Shown: piece by piece, positions 6,602 through 13,678 of the stretch | Position numbering within the stretch: the stretch's first letter is position 1 | How the letters are laid out: each line of letters opens with the position of its first letter | Assembly: GCA_030700195.1 (NCBI GenBank) | Contig: JAUYKD010000047.1 | Span: 1 to 31,656, forward strand | DNA from: Candidatus Nealsoniibacteriota bacterium | GTDB lineage: Bacteria > Patescibacteriota > Minisyncoccia > Minisyncoccales > MHMH01 | Reading direction: 5' to 3' | DNA: 31,656 bases | Notes under the pieces: generated by a model | Databases searched by the model: none | What the model was told of the DNA's origin: nothing | The model's input: only the letters and a program-made list of their open reading frames with translations | Position numbers and translations under genes: made by a program

Positions 6602-7167
6602 TAAAATTATTTTCTAAGTTTCCAACGATCGGGCCTAGAACCGCCGCCAGATTTGTTTTTTATATTATGAAGCTTTCTAAAGAAGAGACTGAAGAAATAA
6701 CCAAAGCCATATCAAGCTTAAAAGAAACCGTTAAACACTGTTCTTTCTGCTTAAATCCGTTTGAAGACGAAGGAGATCTTTGTGAAATATGCAAAGATCC
6801 GAGAAGAGATAAAACTCTGCTTTGCGTCATAGAAAAAGAAACCGATTTGCCGCCGATTGAGAAAACAAAAAAGTATCCGGGCAGATACTTTATTCTCGGG
6901 GGAACTCTTTCAAAATTCAACAAAGAAGAAGAAAACAGTTTGAATATCCAAAAACTCTTAGAAAAAGCAAAAAATCCTGAAATCCAAGAAATCATTCTGG
7001 CTGTTAACCCAACCACTGAAGGAGAAATAACCACCTTATACTTAGAAAGAATATTAAAACCCTTAAATAAAAAAACCACCCGGCTCGGCCGGGGTCTGCC
7101 AGTGGGCGGAGAACTGGAATATGCGGATGAAGAAACTCTTGGTTCAGCGCTGGAAGGCAGGAAATAA
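6574..7167 (+). CDS. recR: Recombination protein RecR
   Basis: Ring-forming DNA-binding partner of RecF/RecO in loading RecA at gaps. Seen are the N-terminal helix-hairpin-helix region (FPTIGPRTAARF), the C4 zinc finger CSFCLNPFEDEGDLCEIC, and the Toprim domain (LLCVIEKETDL ... TRLGRGLPVGGELEYADEETL). From the GTG at 6574 the protein starts VYPPSVQKLI, which matches the family start YPPS.QKLI; this is why I chose it. The in-frame ATG at 6556 adds MQISNG, which is encoded entirely by the hairpin repeat. There is no Shine-Dalgarno, so coupling to upstream translation is likely. Confidence 0.93.
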   Translation: MYPPSVQKLIKLFSKFPTIGPRTAARFVFYIMKLSKEETEEITKAISSLKETVKHCSFCLNPFEDEGDLCEICKDPRRDKTLLCVIEKETDLPPIEKTKKYPGRYFILGGTLSKFNKEEENSLNIQKLLEKAKNPEIQEIILAVNPTTEGEITTLYLERILKPLNKKTTRLGRGLPVGGELEYADEETLGSALEGRK

Positions 7168-7168
7168 A

Positions 7169-7555
7169 CTAAGAATTGGAGATCTCTTTTATCTCAACTT
7201 CGGTAAAAAGCTGGCGATGACCTCTTTTGACATGGTATCTTTTTTTTGACTTGTATTTAAAGATAATAACCTTATCCCCTTTCCCTTGTTTTAAAACCTT
7301 GCCGACAACCTTGGCTCCCTTAACAAAAGGAGTCCCAATCTCGAGTTTCTTGTTTTTTTCCTGCCTGCCGGCAGGCATGGCCAACAGCAAAACTTCATCA
7401 AAAGTAACTTCTGAATCTTCCTTGCCCGCCGTAGCCCCGCCTGCCGGACGGGCAGGTTTAGCGGAGGCGGGTTTCACATCTATTTTTTCTATTTTTATTT
7501 TACTGCCCGGAGAAACAATATATTGTTTTCCTCCGGTTTTAATGACTGCTAACAT
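7169..7555 (-). CDS. rplU: 50S ribosomal protein L21
   Basis: Binds 23S rRNA in the large subunit. MLAVIKTGGKQYIVSPGSKIKIEKI, VTFDEVLLL, GTPFVKGAKV and KYKSKKRYHVKRGHRQLFTEVEI are the family's conserved blocks. It has 128 residues against about 103 usual. The excess is in two places that coincide with GC-rich palindromes: KPASAKPARPAGGATAG (DNA 7425-7471) and AMPAGRQEKN (DNA 7362-7377). Both keep the frame and fall in surface loops between strands of the family fold. rpmA (L27), the usual partner, does not follow. TATAAAAT lies 8 nt before the ATG and no Shine-Dalgarno is seen. Convergent with recR, 1 nt apart. Confidence 0.95.
   Translation of the reverse strand: MLAVIKTGGKQYIVSPGSKIKIEKIDVKPASAKPARPAGGATAGKEDSEVTFDEVLLLAMPAGRQEKNKKLEIGTPFVKGAKVVGKVLKQGKGDKVIIFKYKSKKRYHVKRGHRQLFTEVEIKEISNS
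7362..7377. repeat. Perfect 16-bp palindrome in rplU
   Basis: TGCCTGCCGGCAGGCA, inserted in frame in the L21 gene and encoding MPAGRQ. Same sequence core as 12361-12380 and 3494-3513. Confidence 0.7.
7425..7471. repeat. Long composite hairpin in rplU
   Basis: Nested arms CCCGCC/GGCGGG (7425-7430, 7466-7471), CCGC/GCGG (7437-7440, 7461-7464) and CTGCC/GGCAG (7441-7445, 7451-7455). It encodes a Pro/Ala/Gly-rich segment of L21 absent from typical homologues and appears to be an in-frame insertion related to the TGCCGGCA palindromes. Confidence 0.6.
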
Positions 7556-7571
7556 AATTATTTATTTTATA

Positions 7572-8591
7572 TTATTCTACCGGCGGCGGCTCTATTTCCT
7601 TAATTTTTATCTTATTCCTACCGTCTGTAATTTTTACCACATCTTTATCTATTTTGCCAAGCTCTCTACCCGCTTTATTATAGGAAGAAACGGTTGTTTC
7701 CAAATGACAGCCCAGCTTTTTCATATACTCGCTGTAAGTAAATAAATGCTTACCCAAGCGCTCAACTTCCTTAATGATGGAATAAGCCTGCTCGGAAATC
7801 TTCTGATTCCTCATCCCCTGTAAAACTGTCTGTAAATAAGCCAGTAAAGAGGTCGGGGAAACAACCACGACTTTCTTTTTGGCGGCATAATAAATCAGAT
7901 TGCTTGTTTCTTCGGTAATTGCTCCGACTTTATTTATGAGCAAGTCGTAAAAAACAGCTTCTGACGGAATAAACATAAAAGCGAAGTCCATTGTTTTCTC
8001 TTCCGGCTTAACATATTTGGCTGTTTCGTCAATCCGGTTTTTAAGGTCGGCTACAAAAGCTGCTTCGTATCTTTTTCTCTCATTGGCGTCTTTTGACTCC
8101 AAAATTCTATTGTAGTTTTCCAAGCTGAATTTTGAATCAATCGGGATAATCTGCTTATTAACGAAAATAACCGCGTCCACCGCCGTGTTATCTTTAAAAG
8201 AATACTGCATTTTATAAGAACCGGGAGGTAAAACGTTCTTTAAAACAGTTTCCAAATAATATTCTCCCAGCACCCCTCTCTGCTTGGGATTCTTTAAAAC
8301 GTCCTGAAGACTCTTAAGCTGGTCGGCGAATCCCACCACCTGCTTGTTGGTTTCGTCCAATCTTGTCAGCTTTTCGGTAACGCTACTGATGATTCTGGCG
8401 CTTTGGGCAAACTGATTCTGAATGGTTTTCGAGGATTCGGACAACTTGCTGTCCAAAACCTGATTCATATGGTTCAACTGCTGCATGACCAAAGAATCTT
8501 CATTTTTGTTCTTCTTTGTTAATAAAAAAACGATCCACGCCAAGCCTGCAACAATCAGCCCGCCAATTGAAATCAAAAAGATATCGCTCAT
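7572..8591 (-). CDS. rmuC: RmuC-family DNA recombination protein
   Basis: A PD-(D/E)XK-superfamily nuclease-like protein that limits inversions at repeats in E. coli. An N-terminal membrane helix (IFLISIGGLIVAGLAWIVFLL, about residues 5-25) is followed by a coiled-coil stretch, then the conserved core KQRGVLGEYYLETVL, VDAVIFVNKQIIPIDSKFSLENY, FAFMFIPSEAVFYDL and VVVVSPTSLLAYLQTV. I start at the second ATG (8591, MSDIF): TGTTAAGAT lies exactly 6 nt before it, and the upstream ATG at 8597 falls inside that spacer. It follows the exchanger gene by 15 nt. The length is slightly short for the family but all core motifs are present. Confidence 0.9.
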   Translation of the reverse strand: MSDIFLISIGGLIVAGLAWIVFLLTKKNKNEDSLVMQQLNHMNQVLDSKLSESSKTIQNQFAQSARIISSVTEKLTRLDETNKQVVGFADQLKSLQDVLKNPKQRGVLGEYYLETVLKNVLPPGSYKMQYSFKDNTAVDAVIFVNKQIIPIDSKFSLENYNRILESKDANERKRYEAAFVADLKNRIDETAKYVKPEEKTMDFAFMFIPSEAVFYDLLINKVGAITEETSNLIYYAAKKKVVVVSPTSLLAYLQTVLQGMRNQKISEQAYSIIKEVERLGKHLFTYSEYMKKLGCHLETTVSSYNKAGRELGKIDKDVVKITDGRNKIKIKEIEPPPVE

Positions 8592-8597
8592 AGGCAT

Positions 8598-8606
8598 ATC
8601 TTAACA
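8598..8606 (-). promoter_or_regulatory. Extended -10 box in the exchanger-rmuC gap
   Basis: TGT-TAAGAT, then ATGCCT, then ATG. It occupies almost the entire 15-nt gap, so rmuC may have its own leaderless transcript as well as readthrough from upstream. Confidence 0.4.
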
Positions 8607-9551
8607 CTATTGAACTAAAATTTCAACAGCCACAAAGACTATATAAATAAAAAGAAGAAAAACTGCCTCTTTTCTGCTTATTTTTTCTCCGGTGTGGATA
8701 AAAACGAAAAAGAAAATAGCTGCCAGAAAGAGAAAGATTCTGGCGATAAAATACGGAGAAAAGTTAGTAATTTCAATCGGCGAAATCAAAGCTACAATAC
8801 CTAAAACAAACAAAGACGTAATAATTACAGCTCCCATAAGATTTCCTAATATCATTTCTGGCTTATGTTTCAAAGCAGCTCTTACGGCAAAATAGGTTTC
8901 AGGCAGAGCTGTCCCGGCTCCAATAATCAAAATGCCGATGAAAATAGGAGGCACCTGAAGAACTTCGGCAAAAGAAATGGCTGAATTAATAACTAACTCG
9001 GCGCTGACAAGCAGTAAACCAACGCTGATTAAAAATACAAATATATCCTTTAAAAAGCGATTAAAACCGACTGTCTTACTATTGAAAGTTCTTGAAAACC
9101 TGTCTTTTTGAACAAACAGCCAAGAAAGATAAACAGTAAAAAACAGAAGAAGGATAATCCCGTCAATCCGAGAAAGCCGGCCGTCTAAAATCAAAATAAG
9201 CGGAAGCAAAGCCACAAAAGCGGTATACAAAGAATCCCTTCTGACTATCTTTCTTTCAACCGGTAAACCGCCTAAAAAAATAACAGACAATCCCACAGCT
9301 AACGTCAGATTTATAACATTAGCTCCAATAATATTGCCGAGGGAAATCTGCGGAGCGCCATGTAAAGCAGAAGATATGCCGATAAAAAGCTCAGGGAGAG
9401 AAGAAACAAAAGCCATTAAAATAAAAGCAACCACGAATTCACTCCATCTTAAATAAAGGGCGATTCTGGAAAGCGCCTGGATAACCCAGGTTCCGGCCCT
9501 AACTAAAACAAGGCAAGAGGCAATGAAAATAATTATATTAAGCAAAATCAT
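8607..9551 (-). CDS. Calcium/sodium antiporter (CaCA family, YrbG-like)
   Basis: An integral membrane exchanger of 314 aa with about ten hydrophobic helices in two inverted halves. The alpha repeats are SSLPELFIGISSAL...GNIIGANVINLTLAVG and GTALPETYFAVRAAL...GNLMGAVIITSLFVLG. The glutamates of the two PE motifs, which bind Ca2+ in this family, are both present. The second repeat has GAVIITS where GSNxxN is usual, so one Asn that normally lines the site is missing. Its ATG shares one base with the stop of the upstream P-type ATPase (TAATG), which implies translational coupling and a joint cation-export module. The transported ion is inferred from family and not proven. Confidence 0.88.
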   Translation of the reverse strand: MILLNIIIFIASCLVLVRAGTWVIQALSRIALYLRWSEFVVAFILMAFVSSLPELFIGISSALHGAPQISLGNIIGANVINLTLAVGLSVIFLGGLPVERKIVRRDSLYTAFVALLPLILILDGRLSRIDGIILLLFFTVYLSWLFVQKDRFSRTFNSKTVGFNRFLKDIFVFLISVGLLLVSAELVINSAISFAEVLQVPPIFIGILIIGAGTALPETYFAVRAALKHKPEMILGNLMGAVIITSLFVLGIVALISPIEITNFSPYFIARIFLFLAAIFFFVFIHTGEKISRKEAVFLLFIYIVFVAVEILVQ

Positions 9552-12295
9552 TATATTTTGTGTCTAGCGATAAAATAATATTTAGCTATCTCAATGAAGA
9601 TAATATTGGCAAAACCGAGCACACCTAGTATTAACCAATCATTAAACGCCAAAGGAACTGTTCTCAAAAGCGTTTGAAAAGCTGGCAGATAAACGCCTGA
9701 AACAAGCATAAAAAATCCAAAGAGCACGGAAACTATTAAAAACTTGTTTGAAAAGGGATTAATGCGCCAGATGTTTTTTCTTAAGCTCTTGCAGGAAAAT
9801 ATATAGAAAAGCGAGTTTATCCCCAAGCCAGCAAAAATCATTGTTCTGACATACTGAATATCATATCCGCTCTTAAACAGCCACCAAAAGAGTCCCAGAA
9901 GCAGAAAATCCGTCAGAATGCCGATAATAAAAATTATCACTTTCATTTCCCCGGTAAAAAGCCGCGCTTCCTTGTCTTCCGGTTTTCTCTGTAAAATGTC
10001 TTTTTCTTTCTGTTCAAAAGCTAAGGCAAGACCGGGTAAACCATCTGTAATCAAATTAATCCATAAAATCTGAACAACTATTACCGGCAAAGGCCAGCCT
10101 AAAATTATACTGGCTCCAATTAAAATTGTTTCAGTAAAAGAACTGGAAAGCAGATAAGTAATAACCTTTCTAATATTGTCTATTATTGCCCTGCCTTCTT
10201 CAACGGCTGAGACAATAATATTAAAGTTATCGGTCAGCAAAACTAAATCAGAAACCTCTTTAGCCACATCGGTCCCAGACCCCAAGGCTACTCCAATGTC
10301 GGCTTTTTTAAGAGCCGGGGCGTCATTTACCCCGTCCCCGGTCATGGCCACCACCTTGCCTCTCTCCTGCCAAGCGCTGATGATTCTTAACTTGTGCCTT
10401 GGCTCTACCCTGGCGTAAATTTCAATATCTTTAACCTTTTCCTGAAACTCTTTTTCTGACATTTTATCTAAATCCTGCCCTTCAAGAACATTTTCTTTTC
10501 CAATTTTCAACCCAAGCTCTTTGCCCACAGCTTTAGCTGTCAATAAATGATCTCCGGTAACGATAATCGGCCTCATCCCGGCTTTTTGGCAGATGTTTAT
10601 GGCTGTTTTTGCTTCCTCTCTCAAAGGATCTTTAAGCCCGATAAAACCAACGAATGTCAGTTCTTTCACTTCTTTCTCTAACTTCTTCTCTCTTTGTTCT
10701 GGATTATTAATTTTCTTATAGGCCGCCCCGACTACCCTTAATCCTTTTTTAGCCAGAGCTTCTAATTGATTGTTTAACTCAACAACCATATCGTCAGTAA
10801 TCTTTTGTTCTTGGCCGTTTTTCTGAACGTTAGAAGAAATACTCAAAAGCTTTTCCGGCGCGCCGGAAACAAATAAAACCTGCTCGGCCCCATGAATCAT
10901 CGGACCTCTGATTAAAGAAAGAATGCTCTTTTCTATTAAAGATTCCTTATAAAAGAGAGGATCTGCTTGAAAAAGAGTGGCAATAAATTTGTTTTGAGAA
11001 TTAAAAGGAATTTCCTCAACCTTGCTGTAAGCCCTTTCTAAATCATATTTTTTAAGACCCACCTCCGCTCCGGCCGTCAATAAAGCCTTGTCGGTCGCTC
11101 TCCCTTTTATACTCCAAAGAGGATAGATGTCTTGGGGATTCTCAACAAAGGCTTCATTAGATAAAGCAAGAATCTTCATCAGAAGAATTTGGTCTTCATC
11201 AAAATTCTGCCTGAAAAAATCCCGCCAATCAACTTCTCTTTCACCAATAATATCACAGCTTAAAGTGATTGTTTCAACTGCTTCCATATTTCCTTCGGTC
11301 AAGGTTAATGTCTTATCAGTCGCTATAATGGAAGTTGATCCCAGTGTTTCAGCCGCCACCAGTTGGCGAACCAGCCCTTTTCTTTTTAAAATTCTCTGCA
11401 TACCTAAAGCTAAAATAACAGTCATAGCCACGGGCAATCCTTCTGGAACAGCCGCTACTGCCACAGCGACCGAAATCATAAACATTTCAAGCACTTCTTT
11501 TTGGTTCAAAACGCCTCCAATAAAAATCAAAAATGCCATTAACCCGACAAACAAACCAACTATCTTGCTAAATTTAGCCAATTTCTTTTGCAAAGGTGTT
11601 TTCTCTTCAGGAGTTTCCTTGACCAAAGAAGCAATTCTCCCTATTTCGGTGTTCTGGCCCGTTGAAACAACCACCGCCTGCCCTTTACCTTCTTCCACAA
11701 TACAACCCATATAAACCATATTATCTCTGTCAGCTATAGAGACATCGGCTGATAAAGTTTCCGGTGTTTTGGAAGATGAAAGCCACTCTCCTGTTAAAGG
11801 AGCTTCGTTAACCTTGAGATTGTTGGCGCTGATCACCCTGGCATCAGCTGAAATTTTACTGCCGGCTGTTAAAGTTATGATATCTCCAGGCACTAGATCT
11901 GCTGAATCCACATTTACTTCATTCCCCCCCCTAATAACTCTGGCCTGGATAGTAACTATTTTTTTCAGGGCTTTTAAAGACTGGCTGGCTTTGTTCTCTT
12001 GAAAAAACCCGACAATCGTATTTAAAACAACCGCTCCTAAAATAACAATGGAATCGGCCCACTCCCTTAGAAACAGAGTAATAAGAGAAGCTATTATTAA
12101 AATATATATTAAGGGACTTCTAAATTGGTTAAAAAAGGTTCTTAGTTTTGACAATGTTTTTTCTTTAGGCAAAACATTCTGACCGAATTGCTTCTGTCTT
12201 ACGATAACTTCTGCTTCGCTTAATCCTTTGTCAATATCAACTCCCAGGCGCGAAGCGACTTCTTCAAACGAAAAAAGATGCCAATTATCAATCAT
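9551..12295 (-). CDS. P2-type cation-transporting ATPase (Ca2+-ATPase-like)
   Basis: 914 aa with the usual order: N-terminal cation-ATPase domain, A domain (TGEW in place of TGES), TM4 PEGLP, phosphorylation loop, N domain (SGAPE in place of KGAPE), MTGDGVNDAPALKKADIGVA hinge, and TM5-TM6 with SSSFTETI and NLITDGLP. PEGLP, the Glu of TM5 and N..TD of TM6 fit Ca2+-type P2A pumps. The phosphorylation motif reads DKTLTLTEG, not DKTGTLT: the invariant Gly is Leu (codon TTA, in frame on both sides). The Asp to be phosphorylated is intact. TAAAAT sits 6 nt before the ATG. It overlaps the exchanger gene by one base. Activity with DKTLT is uncertain. Confidence 0.93.
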   Translation of the reverse strand: MIDNWHLFSFEEVASRLGVDIDKGLSEAEVIVRQKQFGQNVLPKEKTLSKLRTFFNQFRSPLIYILIIASLITLFLREWADSIVILGAVVLNTIVGFFQENKASQSLKALKKIVTIQARVIRGGNEVNVDSADLVPGDIITLTAGSKISADARVISANNLKVNEAPLTGEWLSSSKTPETLSADVSIADRDNMVYMGCIVEEGKGQAVVVSTGQNTEIGRIASLVKETPEEKTPLQKKLAKFSKIVGLFVGLMAFLIFIGGVLNQKEVLEMFMISVAVAVAAVPEGLPVAMTVILALGMQRILKRKGLVRQLVAAETLGSTSIIATDKTLTLTEGNMEAVETITLSCDIIGEREVDWRDFFRQNFDEDQILLMKILALSNEAFVENPQDIYPLWSIKGRATDKALLTAGAEVGLKKYDLERAYSKVEEIPFNSQNKFIATLFQADPLFYKESLIEKSILSLIRGPMIHGAEQVLFVSGAPEKLLSISSNVQKNGQEQKITDDMVVELNNQLEALAKKGLRVVGAAYKKINNPEQREKKLEKEVKELTFVGFIGLKDPLREEAKTAINICQKAGMRPIIVTGDHLLTAKAVGKELGLKIGKENVLEGQDLDKMSEKEFQEKVKDIEIYARVEPRHKLRIISAWQERGKVVAMTGDGVNDAPALKKADIGVALGSGTDVAKEVSDLVLLTDNFNIIVSAVEEGRAIIDNIRKVITYLLSSSFTETILIGASIILGWPLPVIVVQILWINLITDGLPGLALAFEQKEKDILQRKPEDKEARLFTGEMKVIIFIIGILTDFLLLGLFWWLFKSGYDIQYVRTMIFAGLGINSLFYIFSCKSLRKNIWRINPFSNKFLIVSVLFGFFMLVSGVYLPAFQTLLRTVPLAFNDWLILGVLGFANIIFIEIAKYYFIARHKI

Positions 12296-12301
12296 TATTC
12301 T

Positions 12302-12310
12302 ATTTTACAA
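12302..12310 (-). promoter_or_regulatory. -10 box 6 nt before the P-type ATPase ATG
   Basis: TTG-TAAAAT, then AGAATA, then ATG on the minus strand. It would start a leaderless mRNA covering the ATPase and exchanger. Confidence 0.5.
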
Positions 12311-12360
12311 TAAAAAAAGCTTCAATGAAACACTAAAGCTAAAATCTGCGGCCCCACCGG

Positions 12361-12380
12361 CCTGCCTGCCGGCAGGCAGG
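12361..12380. repeat. Perfect 20-bp palindrome
   Basis: CCTGCCTGCCGGCAGGCAGG, the longest perfect copy of the TGCCGGCA family. Read on the minus strand the flanks join as GTTCGAGTCC and CCGGTGGGGCCGCA, which looks like a tRNA T-loop and acceptor end split by the palindrome. No 5' tRNA part is visible. Confidence 0.65.
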
Positions 12381-12410
12381 GACTCGAACATTGAAATAAA
12401 TTTAAGTCAG

Positions 12411-12483
12411 CGCCCTCATCGGGAATCGAACCCGAGTTTTCAGGATGAGAACCTGATATCCTAGGCCACTAGATGATGAGGGC
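12411..12483 (-). tRNA. tRNA-Glu (anticodon CTC)
   Basis: Minus-strand cloverleaf: acceptor GCCCTCA/TGAGGGC, anticodon stem TCAGG/CCTGA with loop TTCTCAT (anticodon CTC), T-arm CGGG-TTCGATT-CCCG. CCA is not encoded. Confidence 0.9.
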
Positions 12484-12488
12484 ATAGC

Positions 12489-12509
12489 GAAGAGAGTCCT
12501 ACTCTCTTC
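12489..12509. repeat. 9-bp hairpin between tRNA-Glu and the 100-aa gene
   Basis: GAAGAGAGT-CCT-ACTCTCTTC, perfect. No T run follows on either strand, so it is a weak terminator candidate at best. A second hairpin lies next to it at 12519-12537. Confidence 0.45.
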
Positions 12510-12518
12510 TTCCGTCTC

Positions 12519-12537
12519 GCTCCGCCCGTGGCGGAGC
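12519..12537. repeat. GC-rich hairpin, relaxed relative of the ACCTTC/TCGGT element
   Basis: GCTCCGCC-CGT-GGCGGAGC, preceded by CCGTCTC and followed by TCGGC. The stem position and the TCGG on the 3' side fit the family described at 16040, but the 5' end is not ACCTTC. Confidence 0.4.
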
Positions 12538-12581
12538 TCGGCAGCCGATAGGGCCAGAGAGCAGGAGGAGGTGATGACTTA

Positions 12582-12884
12582 TTATTCTTTAAACAACATT
12601 CGAATAATCGCGCGGTGGTCCTTCCCCTGTTTAATTTCTCTTATGAGAAATAAATTAAACTCCTTCATCTTATTGTCGTCCAACCCGAGCGCTTTGCCAT
12701 GAATCATATGCTGTTCTGATTTCTTCCCATACTTCTTCATCTGAAGAGCCAGCTTATTCTTCTCTTTGGGATCGGTTGCGTCCTGCTCTTTCTTCCACGC
12801 CATGCGAAAATTCCACACGGCATAAACCTGATCTCTATACCAACCTTTCATCTTCCCTGTCAAGCCATTCGGCGAAATTATCAT
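12582..12884 (-). CDS. Hypothetical protein, 100 aa, isolated gene
   Basis: Not recognised. A small basic, mostly helical protein (GKMKGWYRDQVYAVWNFRMAWKKEQ, then KNKLALQMKKYGKK) without membrane segments or Cys. The start is fixed by AAAGAGGTGATCAATT before ATG. A second Shine-Dalgarno (AAGGAGGTG) lies 30 nt further up and is directly followed by a 10-codon frame (ATG at 12913, peptide MTHKKRGDQL) whose TGA overlaps this ATG as ATGA. The gap between that first Shine-Dalgarno and its ATG is unusually short, so the leader peptide is doubtful. A TTGACA promoter lies at 12952-12980. Gene reality is well supported by these signals. Confidence 0.78.
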   Translation of the reverse strand: MIISPNGLTGKMKGWYRDQVYAVWNFRMAWKKEQDATDPKEKNKLALQMKKYGKKSEQHMIHGKALGLDDNKMKEFNLFLIREIKQGKDHRAIIRMLFKE

Positions 12885-12951
12885 AATTGATCACCTCTTT
12901 TCTTATGAGTCATCACCTCCTTTTTAAGTAAAAAGAAGTACTGTGTGGTTT

Positions 12952-12980
12952 AGTTTAATATAAAAAAACACTTTTGTCAA
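12952..12980 (-). promoter_or_regulatory. Sigma70-like promoter for the 100-aa gene
   Basis: TTGACA (12975-12980), a 17-nt spacer, then TAAACT (12952-12957) on the minus strand. It lies directly behind the terminator of the cell-division cluster. Confidence 0.6.
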
Positions 12981-12991
12981 AATAAAAAAAT

Positions 12992-13016
12992 GGCTGCACA
13001 AGTTTAATGTGCAGCC
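12992..13016 (-). terminator. Intrinsic terminator of the division/cell-wall cluster
   Basis: GGCTGCACA (12992-13000) pairs with TGTGCAGCC (13008-13016). On the minus strand the hairpin is followed by ATTTTTTTATTTT. It starts 9 nt after the stop of the murF-like gene. Confidence 0.85.
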
Positions 13017-13024
13017 TAAAAGGT

Positions 13025-13678
13025 TTAACTATCATGATTCTGACTATTAGTCAATCCTCCTTGGTATTCCCTTAAGGCCGAGGAAATTTCAACCAGATTT
13101 AATCCGAGGATTTCCCCGACCGCCACGGCCGATAAAGCGGCATAAACATGCTCTTTGCCAAAAAGCCCTTCCAGCCAAACCGGCACAATGCTTCCCTGAA
13201 AATTTATTTTAAAGTTTGTCCCGGAAGCGGGCGAACGCAACAAAACAATGTCAGTCGCTCTAAGATCGGCTCTAACAGCTAAACCAAAAGTCAAAACTCG
13301 AGCTTTTGAAACATTTTTAAGGTTTCTTATTGCTTCATCGTCAAAATTCAAAATCAAATTGGCTCTCTCCGGCAAAGCTTCGGCCAGCTTCTTAATATTT
13401 GAAACCTCTTTTTCCTCGGCTGAAAAGAATTCTTTTTCTTGATGATACTGGCCGACATGAGTGGCAACTAAAACGGCTTTCCTAGATTTTTTAATTAAAA
13501 AACTGAAATCTTCTTCCAGGTCAGTTTGAAATATTAAAACGTCTTTGTTAATTTTAAAAGACGAGGCTAAAACCTGTTTTATGGCCTGAGCCGCTGTTTC
13601 TTTTCCTCTGCCGGTAATAATCACTACTTTCGGTCTACGGAGCAGAAATTTAATTTTGTTTAAAAATTTATCGATCAT
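13025..13678 (-). CDS. Truncated, degenerate Mur ligase (MurF-like)
   Basis: The central part resembles the MurF central domain: ARVLTFGLAVRADLRATDIVL, then GLFGKEHVYAALSAVAVGEILGLNL. Two things are wrong for a working ligase. The P-loop is ITGRGKET instead of TGSxGKTTT, one residue shorter and with Glu in place of Thr. The protein also ends (EYQGGLTNSQ...) just where the GR linker and the whole C-terminal domain should follow. No continuation is found before the terminator at 12992. It is about 218 aa against 400 or more for MurF. It overlaps the ftsI end by 11 nt. Either a decayed murF or a shortened paralogue with a non-catalytic role. Confidence 0.65.
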   Translation of the reverse strand: MIDKFLNKIKFLLRRPKVVIITGRGKETAAQAIKQVLASSFKINKDVLIFQTDLEEDFSFLIKKSRKAVLVATHVGQYHQEKEFFSAEEKEVSNIKKLAEALPERANLILNFDDEAIRNLKNVSKARVLTFGLAVRADLRATDIVLLRSPASGTNFKINFQGSIVPVWLEGLFGKEHVYAALSAVAVGEILGLNLVEISSALREYQGGLTNSQNHDS

